Under the pieces are notes generated by a model. It worked only from the letters and a program-made list of their open reading frames with translations. It was not told the origin of the DNA and ran no database searches. DNA of 38,259 nucleotides from an uncultured Armatimonadota bacterium (GTDB lineage Bacteria; Armatimonadota; Armatimonadia; Armatimonadales; Armatimonadaceae), in contig CAIVZM010000040.1 in assembly GCA_903910385.1 (NCBI GenBank), positions 1 to 38,259 on the forward strand. Reading direction: 5' to 3'. Of this stretch, positions 17,195 through 24,668 are shown piece after piece (position 1 is the stretch's first letter; every line of letters begins with the position of its first letter). The position numbers were made by a program, and so were the translations under genes.

Positions 17195-19174
17195 CTACGG
17201 ATTAGAATCGCTATCGTCTATCCACTCGTCTCGTGGCGGGATCGAAACAGTGTCATCGAAGGCAGTCACATTTTTTCGAAGGCTGTCAACCGTATGGGGT
17301 GACTCCCTTCGTGTATCGCTGACAACCTTCGGAGCAGGGCTGGGTGTTATCGCACTGTCGGGCAAGCGCCAAACCCATGGCCCTTTCATTCCCTCCTTCG
17401 CCGAGACAACGCCAAGTTTCTTCTTTGCCCGGTTTAGGGTGGTTTCACTTATCGCCGCGTTCTTTGCCTCCGTCAGGATACTATTCACACAGACGGGACC
17501 GTTCGAGAGAACGTCGGAGAGGAAATCTGCCGCCTCGTCAACCATGCTTCCATTATCCGCCGAGGCGAAGGATGCCAGTACATCGTTGGCGGAATGGGAA
17601 GACTCTCCGTCCCAGACGACTCGCGCCACTTCCCCGCAGTCCTCCAGATGAAATACGAGTGACGCGGCCTCTTTGGAGAGGTTGTTCTTAACCGAGGCCA
17701 GTATACGTCTCTCCGGGTTGTCCGGGTCTTTACCGACCAGCAGGGCGGAACGAGCGGCCCCGACGATGCCCATAGAACCGCCGCCGCGGAAAATTGCATT
17801 CGCACCGCCGCCTTTGGTCAGGTGGCGGACAATTAGAACCGCACACTGCGCTTCTTCCGCAAGCGTTGATAGGACAACCAGAGCGCGACGGACATCCTGG
17901 TCCTTTAGGGCGTCGACACTGCCGGATAATACGGCGCTCAGGGGGTCGACGATAATTAGGCGTACGCCTCGCTCCTGTATTATCCCCCGTAGCGCGGGCA
18001 GGTCATCGGGGATGGTTGGCGGGCGCTTATAGAGCGTTCCGTCAGAAAGCGCCTCATCGAACTCTGGTATGTGGATGCGGTTCAAATCCGCCCCTGCCGC
18101 TTCGAGACGAGGCCGAATGGTGACGCCTGCCCTATCTTCGGGAGTTAGGAGCAGAACGTCAGAAGGTGCGATGGAGATATTATTCCCCGGCAGACTACGT
18201 CCCGTTGAGAGGTATGACGCAACAGTCAGGGCAAGCGTTGATTTGCCTTCGCCTGGATTGCCCTCAAAAATGCTAATAGCCCCGAACGGGATACGTCCGC
18301 TCCACAGCCACTCGACAACCTCCTGCTCCACGTCAGCGAGGGTGACAAGACGAACGCCGCCCACAGGAGCGGACGCCATCTTTTCCGTGCCTGCCATCTC
18401 CACGAAATCGGGGGCTGCGTCGGCGAGGCGTTCGAGCTCTTGCACGGTTCCGCCGGACGCGAGCCAATCAGACACGTCCCCTTTAGGCGGTAAGTTGGGC
18501 AACCGCAACGTTTTCACGGACGCCACAACGGGACGGAGCGCCGCGCCAACGGTCGCCAAATGCTTCTCGCCTGCGGCGTCATTATCCGGTATGACAATAA
18601 CATGAGCGCCGCGAAGCGCCCCCGTATACTCCGACTTCCATTTCCCGGCGCCGCCAATGTTCGTCGTGGCACAAAGACCAAGCTGCGTCAGGTTATCCAC
18701 GTCGCGTTCTCCCTCGACCAGATAAATACGTTGTGTTTCGGCCACAGCTTTTAACACGGCAGGCAGGCGGTACAGGACATTCCGAACGTCCTTCATGCCC
18801 CATAGCCATTGACCGGGGCGCATTGGGTCGGGGCGCCTCATCGCAAACGACTTCGGAACATATCGAACTGCCTGATAGACCAAGGTTCCCTTGTGGTCAA
18901 CGTAGTCATAGGTCGCATCAATACGCTTCGTTCTTGAAACGGCATTGCATCTGTCCGAGGAATAGAAAAGGTCGGACAACGTCATTCCCATGGCTCTGAC
19001 AATGGCGCCCGTTTCGCATCCTGCGAAACACTTGAGCAGAACGCCCTTATCACCCTCAGTGATAGAGAGCGACGCCTGTTTATCATCGTGTGCGGGGCAA
19101 CAGGCTAGCCAGTGATTTCCCCGCTGCGTGGCGTCAGGTAGGTGCGATAAAACAGTATCCAAATTGGAGTTCAT
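17195..19174 (-). CDS. Mobile-element primase-helicase (zinc finger, TOPRIM, RecA-like ATPase)
   Basis: A 659-residue replication protein of the kind found in phages, satellites and integrative elements. In order it has a CHC2-type zinc-binding domain (C25/C26, H29, C49, C53; CPAHDD then CFAGC), a TOPRIM fold (YLVEGERDVDNLTQLG near 152-167 and VIVIPDNDAAG near 190-200), and a RepA/KaiC-like ATPase (Walker A GNPGEGKST near 303-311, Walker B-like LIIVDPLSA near 396-404, then IVRHLTKGGG). A helix-rich tail and a disordered Pro/Ser end follow. It would prime and unwind element DNA. The start has AAAGGGAG about 9 bases upstream. It lies downstream of an XRE-like regulator and a small ORF on the same strand, forming a small replication/control operon. 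Confidence 0.85.
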   Translation of the reverse strand: MNSNLDTVLSHLPDATQRGNHWLACCPAHDDKQASLSITEGDKGVLLKCFAGCETGAIVRAMGMTLSDLFYSSDRCNAVSRTKRIDATYDYVDHKGTLVYQAVRYVPKSFAMRRPDPMRPGQWLWGMKDVRNVLYRLPAVLKAVAETQRIYLVEGERDVDNLTQLGLCATTNIGGAGKWKSEYTGALRGAHVIVIPDNDAAGEKHLATVGAALRPVVASVKTLRLPNLPPKGDVSDWLASGGTVQELERLADAAPDFVEMAGTEKMASAPVGGVRLVTLADVEQEVVEWLWSGRIPFGAISIFEGNPGEGKSTLALTVASYLSTGRSLPGNNISIAPSDVLLLTPEDRAGVTIRPRLEAAGADLNRIHIPEFDEALSDGTLYKRPPTIPDDLPALRGIIQERGVRLIIVDPLSAVLSGSVDALKDQDVRRALVVLSTLAEEAQCAVLIVRHLTKGGGANAIFRGGGSMGIVGAARSALLVGKDPDNPERRILASVKNNLSKEAASLVFHLEDCGEVARVVWDGESSHSANDVLASFASADNGSMVDEAADFLSDVLSNGPVCVNSILTEAKNAAISETTLNRAKKKLGVVSAKEGMKGPWVWRLPDSAITPSPAPKVVSDTRRESPHTVDSLRKNVTAFDDTVSIPPRDEWIDDSDSNP

Positions 19175-19304
19175 AGTTCAGTCTCCCTTTCAGCGGCATA
19201 TCTTCCCGCCGCTTTGTGGGTTCATAACGGCATCCCCCTATTTTGCTCATAGGGGGACACCGTCTTACAGTCGGTGTGGGGATGCGTTACGTCCCCAACG
19301 GGGT

Positions 19305-19517
19305 CTACGAAAAGGCTGTGCGTTGTTCCGCGCTCCCCTTTCTTTTTAGGAAGTGGTCTATCGGGCAGTTGTAGAGCGATGCAGCCCGTATCGCCAAGCA
19401 GTAGGGAAATCCGTTTCGTTCGCACCGACGGAGGTAGTCTGGCTTCACCCGAAGGCGCTTCGCCGCCATATCCAGTGCAAATTTGGCGCGTTCCCGCGAC
19501 TCTTGAGCCCGTGTCAT
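19305..19517 (-). CDS. Small XRE/Cro-like helix-turn-helix regulator
   Basis: A 70-residue protein from ATG 19517. The segment AKFALDMAAKRLRVKPDYLRR followed by NGFPYCLAIRAASLYNCPID has the spacing of a Cro/XRE helix-turn-helix (first helix, recognition helix, then a hydrophobic helix). The start is placed at 19517 because it forms an ATGA overlap with the upstream small ORF; the longer frame from 19556 would overlap by 43 bases. It probably controls the element's replication operon, as such regulators commonly do. The family call rests on helix pattern only. Confidence 0.6.
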   Translation of the reverse strand: MTRAQESRERAKFALDMAAKRLRVKPDYLRRCERNGFPYCLAIRAASLYNCPIDHFLKRKGSAEQRTAFS

Positions 19518-19720
19518 TCGTGCGATGACCCTCCCGCGAGGAATTTCGGGAGCCATGGCAAAGCGGCAAGTATGCGCCTCTGCCAGTGCAACTCATTTCG
19601 CACCTGCCGAACGAGGTACGGCGCCGCGGTAACGCCCAGCAGTCGGGCGTTCTCGATTCGGTCGCCTACGTATAGCGCTACGAGCAGATGCGATTCACTT
19701 TTTGGTAGGTCATCAGGCAT
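19514..19720 (-). CDS. Small 68-aa protein opening the element control operon
   Basis: A short helical, soluble protein (MPDDLPKSESHLLVALYVGD onward, ending LPKFLAGGSSHE). I do not recognise it. It overlaps the XRE-like gene by ATGA, which supports its reality. Met 19720 is preferred over an in-frame ATG at 19738, which falls inside a hairpin arm. With that start, GGAGG in the 3' arm of the hairpin is 11 bases upstream and could serve as the ribosome-binding site. Confidence 0.55.
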   Translation of the reverse strand: MPDDLPKSESHLLVALYVGDRIENARLLGVTAAPYLVRQVRNELHWQRRILAALPWLPKFLAGGSSHE

Positions 19721-19721
19721 A

Positions 19722-19760
19722 AAAAAACGGGCCTCCACTGGCTACGCAGTGATGAGGCCC
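19722..19760 (-). terminator. Intrinsic-terminator-like hairpin just before the small ORF
   Basis: Read on the minus strand, GGGCCTC (19754-19760) pairs with GAGGCCC (19729-19735), an inner CACTG pairs with CAGTG, and the stem is followed by a run of seven T. This is a textbook intrinsic terminator, but the next gene's ATG (19720) follows at once and its possible Shine-Dalgarno GGAGG is in the 3' arm. It could stop transcripts coming from the IS debris or act as an attenuator of the small-ORF/XRE/primase operon. Confidence 0.7.
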
Positions 19761-19801
19761 ATTTCATTAACAAAACTGGGAAAGTTTTTTTGACGTCCTA
19801 T

Positions 19802-20301
19802 GAGTGTGTTCTCATTTGCTGTGGCTTAGTTCTTAACGGAGCCACATCATTGCCGCGGCAAGATGAACGCCTGCCAGGAAGTTGCGACCTGTTTTCTCGT
19901 ACCGTGTCGCAATGCTCCGAAAGTCTTTGAGCCTGCTGAAGAAGTTCTCGATGCGATGCCGCTTCTTGCTTTGACCAACTGCGTGAAAATGTTCAGCCAG
20001 ACTCCCTGTTTGCTCCAGCGGTTGAAGCGAACGTAAACACGATGCCAGTCACCAAAGCGCAGCGGCAGATCTCGCCATGTCTGATGACACACGTCTCATC
20101 ATGGACACCAGCACGAAACCGGTACAAGAACGCCTCCACGAAAAGCCGATTATCTCTGGCAGTCACCCCAACATGACCGTCGCATCCGGGCAAACCAAGT
20201 CCTTGAAGACGCTCCTACTGGTCATCAGGAAAAGCATATCGCTTTTCCATAGACGACATCTTAGGGAAAAGGAAAAGCTAGACGCAAATGAGAACGCACT
20301 C
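19802..20301 (-). mobile_element. Internally deleted IS5-family element
   Basis: The 500-bp remnant is bounded by 18-bp terminal inverted repeats GAGTGTGTTCTCATTTGC (19802-19819) and GAGTGCGTTCTCATTTGC read on the minus strand (20284-20301), with one mismatch. The interior encodes only pieces of an IS5-type transposase. Full IS5-group elements are usually 800-900 bp or more, so a large internal part is missing. The intact ends make it a non-autonomous, MITE-like derivative that could have been mobilised in trans. The target duplication was not resolved. Confidence 0.8.
19845..20265 (-). pseudogene. IS5-family transposase remnant
   Basis: On the minus strand the N-terminal part appears across shifted frames: TARDNRLFVEAFLYRFRAG (within 19993-20193) and TWRDLPLRFGDWHRVYVRFN (within 19847-20092). 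It then jumps directly to the C-terminal part, KKRHRIENFFSRLKDF then IATRYEKTGRNFLAGVHLAA, ending MMWLR and stop near 19845. The central catalytic DDE region is absent and the frame changes at least twice, so it cannot encode an active enzyme. Family assignment rests on the characteristic N- and C-terminal phrases. Confidence 0.85.
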
Positions 20302-20335
20302 TAAGACCATCCTACCGTTCTCAAAAACACGTAGA

Positions 20336-20797
20336 CGCCCTGCCGCCCCTGTCGGACTCCGTCCTCCCTGCCCAAAGAGGCGATGATTTCGAGTGCGATG
20401 AGATGTGGACCTTCCTCTTGACCAAGAAGAACCCTTGTTGGCTCTGGACAGCGGTCTGTTTCCGTACCGGACAGATAATCTCCCTCGCTCTCGGTAGGCG
20501 TAACCTGAGTACTGCCCGCCTGTTATGGTAAGGCGCTCCGGCTTCGTATCGGCGCAAGCAAGTTTATACCGACGATTACAAGGCGTACGCTTCCTTGATT
20601 GCCAGGGGGCGTCACGGGATTTGTCCTAAAGGCGGCGGGCAGACCAATGTGCTGGAAGGCATTATAACGCCTTACGCGAGTGGGTCTCTTATTTGGTTCG
20701 TAAAGCCCGCAGTTTCGCCCGCAGTCGACTCTGGTTGTATCGTCGCTCGATGTGGTTCGTGTAGCGCCGGAACCTACAAATCGCCGCCAGGTTAGGC
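20336..20797 (+). pseudogene. IS1-family transposase remnant
   Basis: A plus-strand fragment reads FECDEMWTFLLTKKNPCWLW, then TGQIISLALGRRNLSTARLL and a stop. After a frame change it gives YRRKQVYTDDYKAYASLIAR and GGGQTNVLEG. A further shift gives HYNALREWVSYLVRKARSF and RSRLWLYRRSMWFV. This is the order of the IS1-type DDE transposase core (D in DEMW, D in YTDD, then the final helix). The N-terminal zinc-binding part is missing. At least two frameshifts and stops make it non-functional. No terminal repeats were identified. Confidence 0.8.
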
Positions 20798-20799
20798 AA

Positions 20800-21177
20800 A
20801 ACAGTCTAAACACGGTATGGGAAAAGTAACCTGAGGAGCCGCTTCTAGCAGTCGAAAATGAGGCGTTTTTGTAGTAATTGCGGAAATTGCCATCTATATA
20901 ACGTTTACGAGAGGAAAATGATGCTTTTTGCCCTAGATTTAGGTGAAAATCGAAGAGACCGCCTTAGCCTTTCGTTTTTGAAAATTTATGACGCCTCCCA
21001 TTCCGCCACTGATTTGGGAATTCGATCCTCACTCCGAGAGTAGGAGGAGCTAATCCGCAAAAAATGTCGCTGAGTCCTTCGGGTACGATGAGAAGTCGTC
21101 TCAGCGTCAATAGCGCCTTGGGTAGCGGTCGAATCAGCGCCATCATTTCAACGGGCAGGCAGGTAAAGTAAGCATTC
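20800..21177. other. Gene-poor gap between IS remnants
   Basis: No gene is supported here. A short plus-strand frame (20858-21043) begins FCSNCGNC, which looks zinc-finger-like, but nothing after it supports a protein. A minus-strand frame (20964-21242) is open for 92 codons without recognisable features and overlaps the start of the IS481-like remnant. The stretch is probably more decayed insertion DNA. Confidence 0.4.
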
Positions 21178-22057
21178 TTGCCGAACCCGCAACAGGGAAA
21201 GGATAGACAACTTGCAAGATTCAGATGCCGTGCTGCGAGCACGACTCGCTGGGTGAAACATTACGAACAGTCCGGTGATGCCAGACAGACCTGCCTGCGC
21301 TGTGGTATTTCCCGACCCACGCTTTGTACGGGGGCAGGAAGGCTTATACTCCCGCAGCCGACGACGCAAGAACTTGCCTGTTTCTAAAGTGACGCCAGAG
21401 AGCCAGCATCTCATCGCACAGTTGCGAAGGAAACGAAAACTCGGTCCTAAAGGCATCCGGAATGAACTCAAACGGTTGCATCAGATGGAGTTCTCGACAG
21501 CTACCATCTGGCATCTTCTTCATCGTCTGAGACTGTCCGCCTCGGTGCGACCATAGCGCAAAGTGCGAGCAACCAAACGTTACAGTCGTCCCGTTCCTGG
21601 AGATAGAGTTCAGATCGATAGTTGTAAGATCAGCAAAGGACTTTATCAATTCACCGCTGTTGACGATTGTACTCGGTTAAGAGTCCTTGCGCTATTTCCT
21701 AATCGGAAGCAGCAAGTGCGGTAGCTTTCGTCAAAGAGCATGTCCTCAAACCGTTCTCTTTCCCCGTTGAGAGAATCCGGGTACCCGCCAGAGCAGGTGC
21801 GAGCTTGGGTCAGAGTTTATGGGGAGGCATTCCCGAGAACGCTACGAGAGCGCAAGATCAAGTTCCGTCCGAACCGTCCTCGTTCGCCGCATCTGAACGG
21901 CAAGGTGGAGCGTTCCCAGCAGACAGATCGTGTAGAGTTCTGGGCCACCGTCGACAACTCCCAACCAGTCGAGATATTGGTTCAGTCCCTCTCCGAGTGG
22001 CGGGACTATTACAATCTGACACGGGGACATTCTTCATCAGGAGGCAAGACTCCTTAG
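21178..22057 (+). pseudogene. IS481-family transposase remnant
   Basis: Plus-strand pieces follow the order of an IS481/IS3-type transposase. A helix-turn-helix part (WVKHYEQSGDARQTCLRCGI), then NLPVSKVTPESQHLIAQLRR and KRKLGPKGIRNELKRLHQME come first. After an in-frame TAG at 21554 the integrase core starts with GDRVQIDSCKISKG and QFTAVDDCTRLRVLALF. Then KFRPNRPRSPHLNGKVERSQ and SEWRDYYNLTRGHSSSGGKT close it, with TAG at 22055. At least three frames are used and two stops interrupt it. The family signature is strong; activity is excluded. Confidence 0.88.
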
Positions 22058-22209
22058 GAGAGGAAATAGGAACTCGACGCGGTGATTCTCACTTTGCAAG
22101 CGAGCCAAACGCGGTATGATCCGAGCCAACAGACGTGGCATCGGAACTCGAACTATAGCTGGGTTTGGAACGGAAATAGTTGATTTCATGGAAACTATGT
22201 CGCTTATTT

Positions 22210-23268
22210 CTACACAGTTAGGTATAAGTTAATCTTTTTCCTCATGCGTTGCTTCTGAACACTGACCGTATTTTCGGCGACTCCTAAGATAGCGGCGATT
22301 TTAGCATTCGATGCTTCCGGCGACTGTACGAGCGCCTCAAAAATTTGTTTCTGTTGTCTTGATAACCCTACCTTCTGCGCCAACGCCGTTATTTCGTCCA
22401 CGCTGGCGGCGGAAAGCGCTGCCTCCGAGGTCAGGTCTATACCTCTGCGTGACGGCGATTCTCCGACTGGAACCATGTCCTCCAAGTCGGTTGGCTCGAG
22501 GCGACCGGTTTCCGCTCGCCGCCTGGTTTCGTGCGCAAGGAAAGCGTCGGCCTTCTTTTGAAGAAGCTTTTCGGCGGACAAAGCGTCTTCCCCGACAAGA
22601 ACAGGGATTCCGTTAGGCCCGAACGATATAGGCAGTTCGCCGCTCATTCCACGGAACAAGCGATGCTTTGCATCTCCCTGGCCATCGCCCGCCTCGCCAA
22701 ACTCACTAAACAGGCTCTCTCTTCTTTCGGCCGAAATCTTGAACCCATCGGCGGCAAGCGCCGCCAGCAGGTCAAACGCCCCTTCCCTATCTCCTACTAC
22801 CGAAAATAAGTTGAACGTCTCGGCGGCCATGGTGTCGATAATTCTTTGATTTATTGTTTTCTGAAGAATCGCTTGCATGTGACGAAATGATAAGGCTCTC
22901 TGCTCCGGCGTCATCGATTGACGTTGGACGACGTGCGCCTCCATTGTGTCGCTGATGTACTGTAAAGTAGCGTCTGCATTGCAGAAGTCAAAGTTAAGCG
23001 CTAGGAGATCTTTAATAAGTTCCTTCGCCTTGGGTAATCTCGCCCGGCCCATCCAACGCCTTTCATAGGCGTTCCATCCAAACCTTTCCTGTAACTCACC
23101 GGCGCAGTCGCCTCTTTTGGCATCCAATACTTCACACCACTCTCGAATAATTTCCCACGCCTCGTCCTCAGTCTCTGCAATGGGCTGTGAAAAACGGTTC
23201 TGAGCCAAACGGATTTGCCCCTTGACAATGTCTAACGCCTCCAAGATTCGTTTCTCGACATTACTCAT
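22210..23268 (-). CDS. Element protein with C-terminal helix-turn-helix, otherwise unrecognised
   Basis: A 352-residue soluble protein. The last ~55 residues (VGLSRQQKQIFEALVQSPEA, then NAKIAAILGVAENTVSVQKQ and RMRKKI) form a LuxR/sigma-region-4-like helix-turn-helix. The first ~290 residues are mostly helical and charged and match no family I know. AGGGGGG lies 6 bases before ATG 23268 and makes a strong ribosome-binding site. It lies just downstream of the integrase on the same strand, 170 bases apart, so it may be the element's transcriptional switch. It could also be a sigma-factor-like activator; the N-terminal part is the open question. Confidence 0.7.
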   Translation of the reverse strand: MSNVEKRILEALDIVKGQIRLAQNRFSQPIAETEDEAWEIIREWCEVLDAKRGDCAGELQERFGWNAYERRWMGRARLPKAKELIKDLLALNFDFCNADATLQYISDTMEAHVVQRQSMTPEQRALSFRHMQAILQKTINQRIIDTMAAETFNLFSVVGDREGAFDLLAALAADGFKISAERRESLFSEFGEAGDGQGDAKHRLFRGMSGELPISFGPNGIPVLVGEDALSAEKLLQKKADAFLAHETRRRAETGRLEPTDLEDMVPVGESPSRRGIDLTSEAALSAASVDEITALAQKVGLSRQQKQIFEALVQSPEASNAKIAAILGVAENTVSVQKQRMRKKINLYLTV

Positions 23269-23439
23269 AACTTCGCCCCCCCTTAGATTGGACTATCAGC
23301 CCGTATGAAAGTAAATATAAATTAGCCGTATACTGTCGTGAGAGCGGCATACCCGGAAATGCGAAGGAGCAAAGCATGACATGCAAGAAAGAGAAGGGAA
23401 ATCGAGGGATAGGCGCAGGGGCGTCGTTGCCCCTGAAAC

Positions 23440-24465
23440 CTACTTCCCGGTTCTCTTGCCAGCGCTGGACGCTCGTAGATTGGCGACCGGGGAGTAGTGG
23501 CGATGCTGCCTTGCAACATCCGCCTGTGAAAGCGCTACGTAACGACTGGTCATAGCCAGGCTGGTATGTCCCAGTAGCGCCATCAGGCTGAATTGGTTTC
23601 CGCCGTTCTTCAGAAAACCGAGGGCAAAACTGTGACGAAGCGTGTGGGGACTGCAACGGACGCCTTGGATACCTGCCGAATGGCATAAGCGATTAATCAG
23701 GCGCATCAGGCCGATTCGTGTCAACCCATCCCCCGCCGCGTGCCCGCGGTCTGACAGAAATAGCGCTTCTCCTGGTTCGCTCTCCCTCTCGTTGAGGTAG
23801 TGATACAACGCCTTGCGGGTTGGGGAGGAGATAGGGACATTCCGCACCTTATCGCCCTTTCCGTGCCGTACGGTGATGCACTGCTCTTGCAGGTCTAGGT
23901 CACAAACGCTCAGTCCACACAACTCGGACGCTCGTAGTCCGGTATCCAGGAGAAGCAGGATTATCGCCTCATCCCGACGTGGGTGAGTTGTTTTCCGCGA
24001 CTGCGCGATCAGGTGTAGCAGATGATCGTCCGAAAAGGGTTGTACCTGGTCGGGGCGGTCTTGCGGCTTGGGGATCTTCGCCATCGGAGACACCTCGATG
24101 TCTTCCTGGTTAATAAGCCAGTTGAAAAAGGCGCGAAGAATCCGATCATAGGTTGCGGATGTACCGGGACTGGTGGGTTTGCGGTTCCGGGGATTTCCCC
24201 AACGTCCGTTGGGTTCCTTATGCCCATGGGTGACATGTTGAAAGAAACGCCGCAGTGCATGAACATCGCACGTTTCGATTTTGCGGTCTTGGAGAAACCA
24301 GATCAATTTATCCAAGAGTTCGCGACGGCTGCCAAGGGTGCGGGGGGAGTGACGTGCAATGTCTCCGGCGAGGTGCCAATTTTCGCAAAGGTTTTTCAGT
24401 TGACGCGTTTCAACGGCGGCGGATTGCCCCGTCGTTTGCTTAAAGGAGGAGTCTATTTTTCTCAT
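23440..24465 (-). CDS. Tyrosine recombinase/integrase
   Basis: A 341-residue integrase of the XerC/D-like phage-integrase family. The N-terminal core-binding (SAM-like) domain covers about residues 35-125. The catalytic domain has R178 (TGLRASEL), K203/K206 (HGKGDK), H274 and R277 (HTLRH), H300 (LLGHTS) and nucleophile Y309 (TSRYVAL). All key residues are present, so the enzyme could be active. ATG 24465 is chosen over an upstream TTG (24507) because GGAG stands 6 bases before it; that GGAG sits in a hairpin arm. The gene reads away from the 3' end of tRNA-Glu 90 bases off, as in tRNA-integrated elements. Confidence 0.9.
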   Translation of the reverse strand: MRKIDSSFKQTTGQSAAVETRQLKNLCENWHLAGDIARHSPRTLGSRRELLDKLIWFLQDRKIETCDVHALRRFFQHVTHGHKEPNGRWGNPRNRKPTSPGTSATYDRILRAFFNWLINQEDIEVSPMAKIPKPQDRPDQVQPFSDDHLLHLIAQSRKTTHPRRDEAIILLLLDTGLRASELCGLSVCDLDLQEQCITVRHGKGDKVRNVPISSPTRKALYHYLNERESEPGEALFLSDRGHAAGDGLTRIGLMRLINRLCHSAGIQGVRCSPHTLRHSFALGFLKNGGNQFSLMALLGHTSLAMTSRYVALSQADVARQHRHYSPVANLRASSAGKRTGK

Positions 24466-24468
24466 TTT

Positions 24469-24493
24469 GCGCTCCAGTGTGTGTCTGGAGCGC
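24469..24493 (-). promoter_or_regulatory. Hairpin covering the integrase ribosome-binding site
   Basis: GCGCTCCAG (24469-24477) and CTGGAGCGC (24485-24493) form a perfect 9-bp stem with a 7-base loop, ending 3 bases before the integrase ATG. The GGAG used for translation lies within the 3' arm on the minus strand, so the hairpin would hide it. The same dyad could instead be a protein-binding operator or an integrase core-type site. Confidence 0.6.
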
Positions 24494-24521
24494 GAAAAAA
24501 CGCACAACTATTGAGAGATTA

Positions 24522-24551
24522 CCACTATTAATTAACGCTTATTGATAGTGG
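24522..24551. repeat. Inverted repeat between tRNA-Glu and the integrase
   Basis: CCACTAT (24522-24528) and ATAGTGG (24545-24551) form a 7-bp inverted repeat with an AT-rich 16-base centre, 6 bases from the tRNA 3' end. It may be part of the attachment region (arm or core sites for the integrase) or a tRNA terminator; no U-run follows it. Confidence 0.45.
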
Positions 24552-24556
24552 CACAG

Positions 24557-24629
24557 TAGGCGGTAGGGGGATCGAACCCCTGGTCTCCTCCGTGAAAGGG
24601 AGGCATCTTAACCACTCGACTAACCGCCC
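24557..24629 (-). tRNA. tRNA-Glu (anticodon UUC)
   Basis: A 73-base tRNA on the minus strand. The acceptor stem GGGCGGT pairs with ACCGCCT (one G-U pair), followed by discriminator A; CCA is not encoded. The anticodon arm is CCTCC-CTTTCAC-GGAGG with anticodon TTC, and the T arm is AGGGG-TTCGATC-CCCCT. The sequence style matches bacterial tRNA-Glu. It stands 40 bases after ribF and at the edge of the accessory region, which makes its 3' end the likely integration site. Confidence 0.95.
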
Positions 24630-24668
24630 GAGTCTTATAATGACCTGCGTAGTTTATCTTACCGGCAA

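Noticed and set aside
19222-19596. 124-codon minus-strand frame overlapping the XRE-like gene
   Set aside because: It runs in a different frame through the XRE-like and small-ORF genes and has a composition typical of a shadow.
20858-21043. 61-codon frame starting with a CxxCxxC-like pattern
   Set aside because: The rest of the frame has no fold or family signal and it lies in IS debris; it does not match the missing IS1 N-terminus in order.
1-24556. Second copy of the tRNA-Glu 3' end as attR
   Set aside because: I looked for the tRNA 3' sequence to the left and found only short chance matches (for example near 20482); no attachment copy can be claimed.
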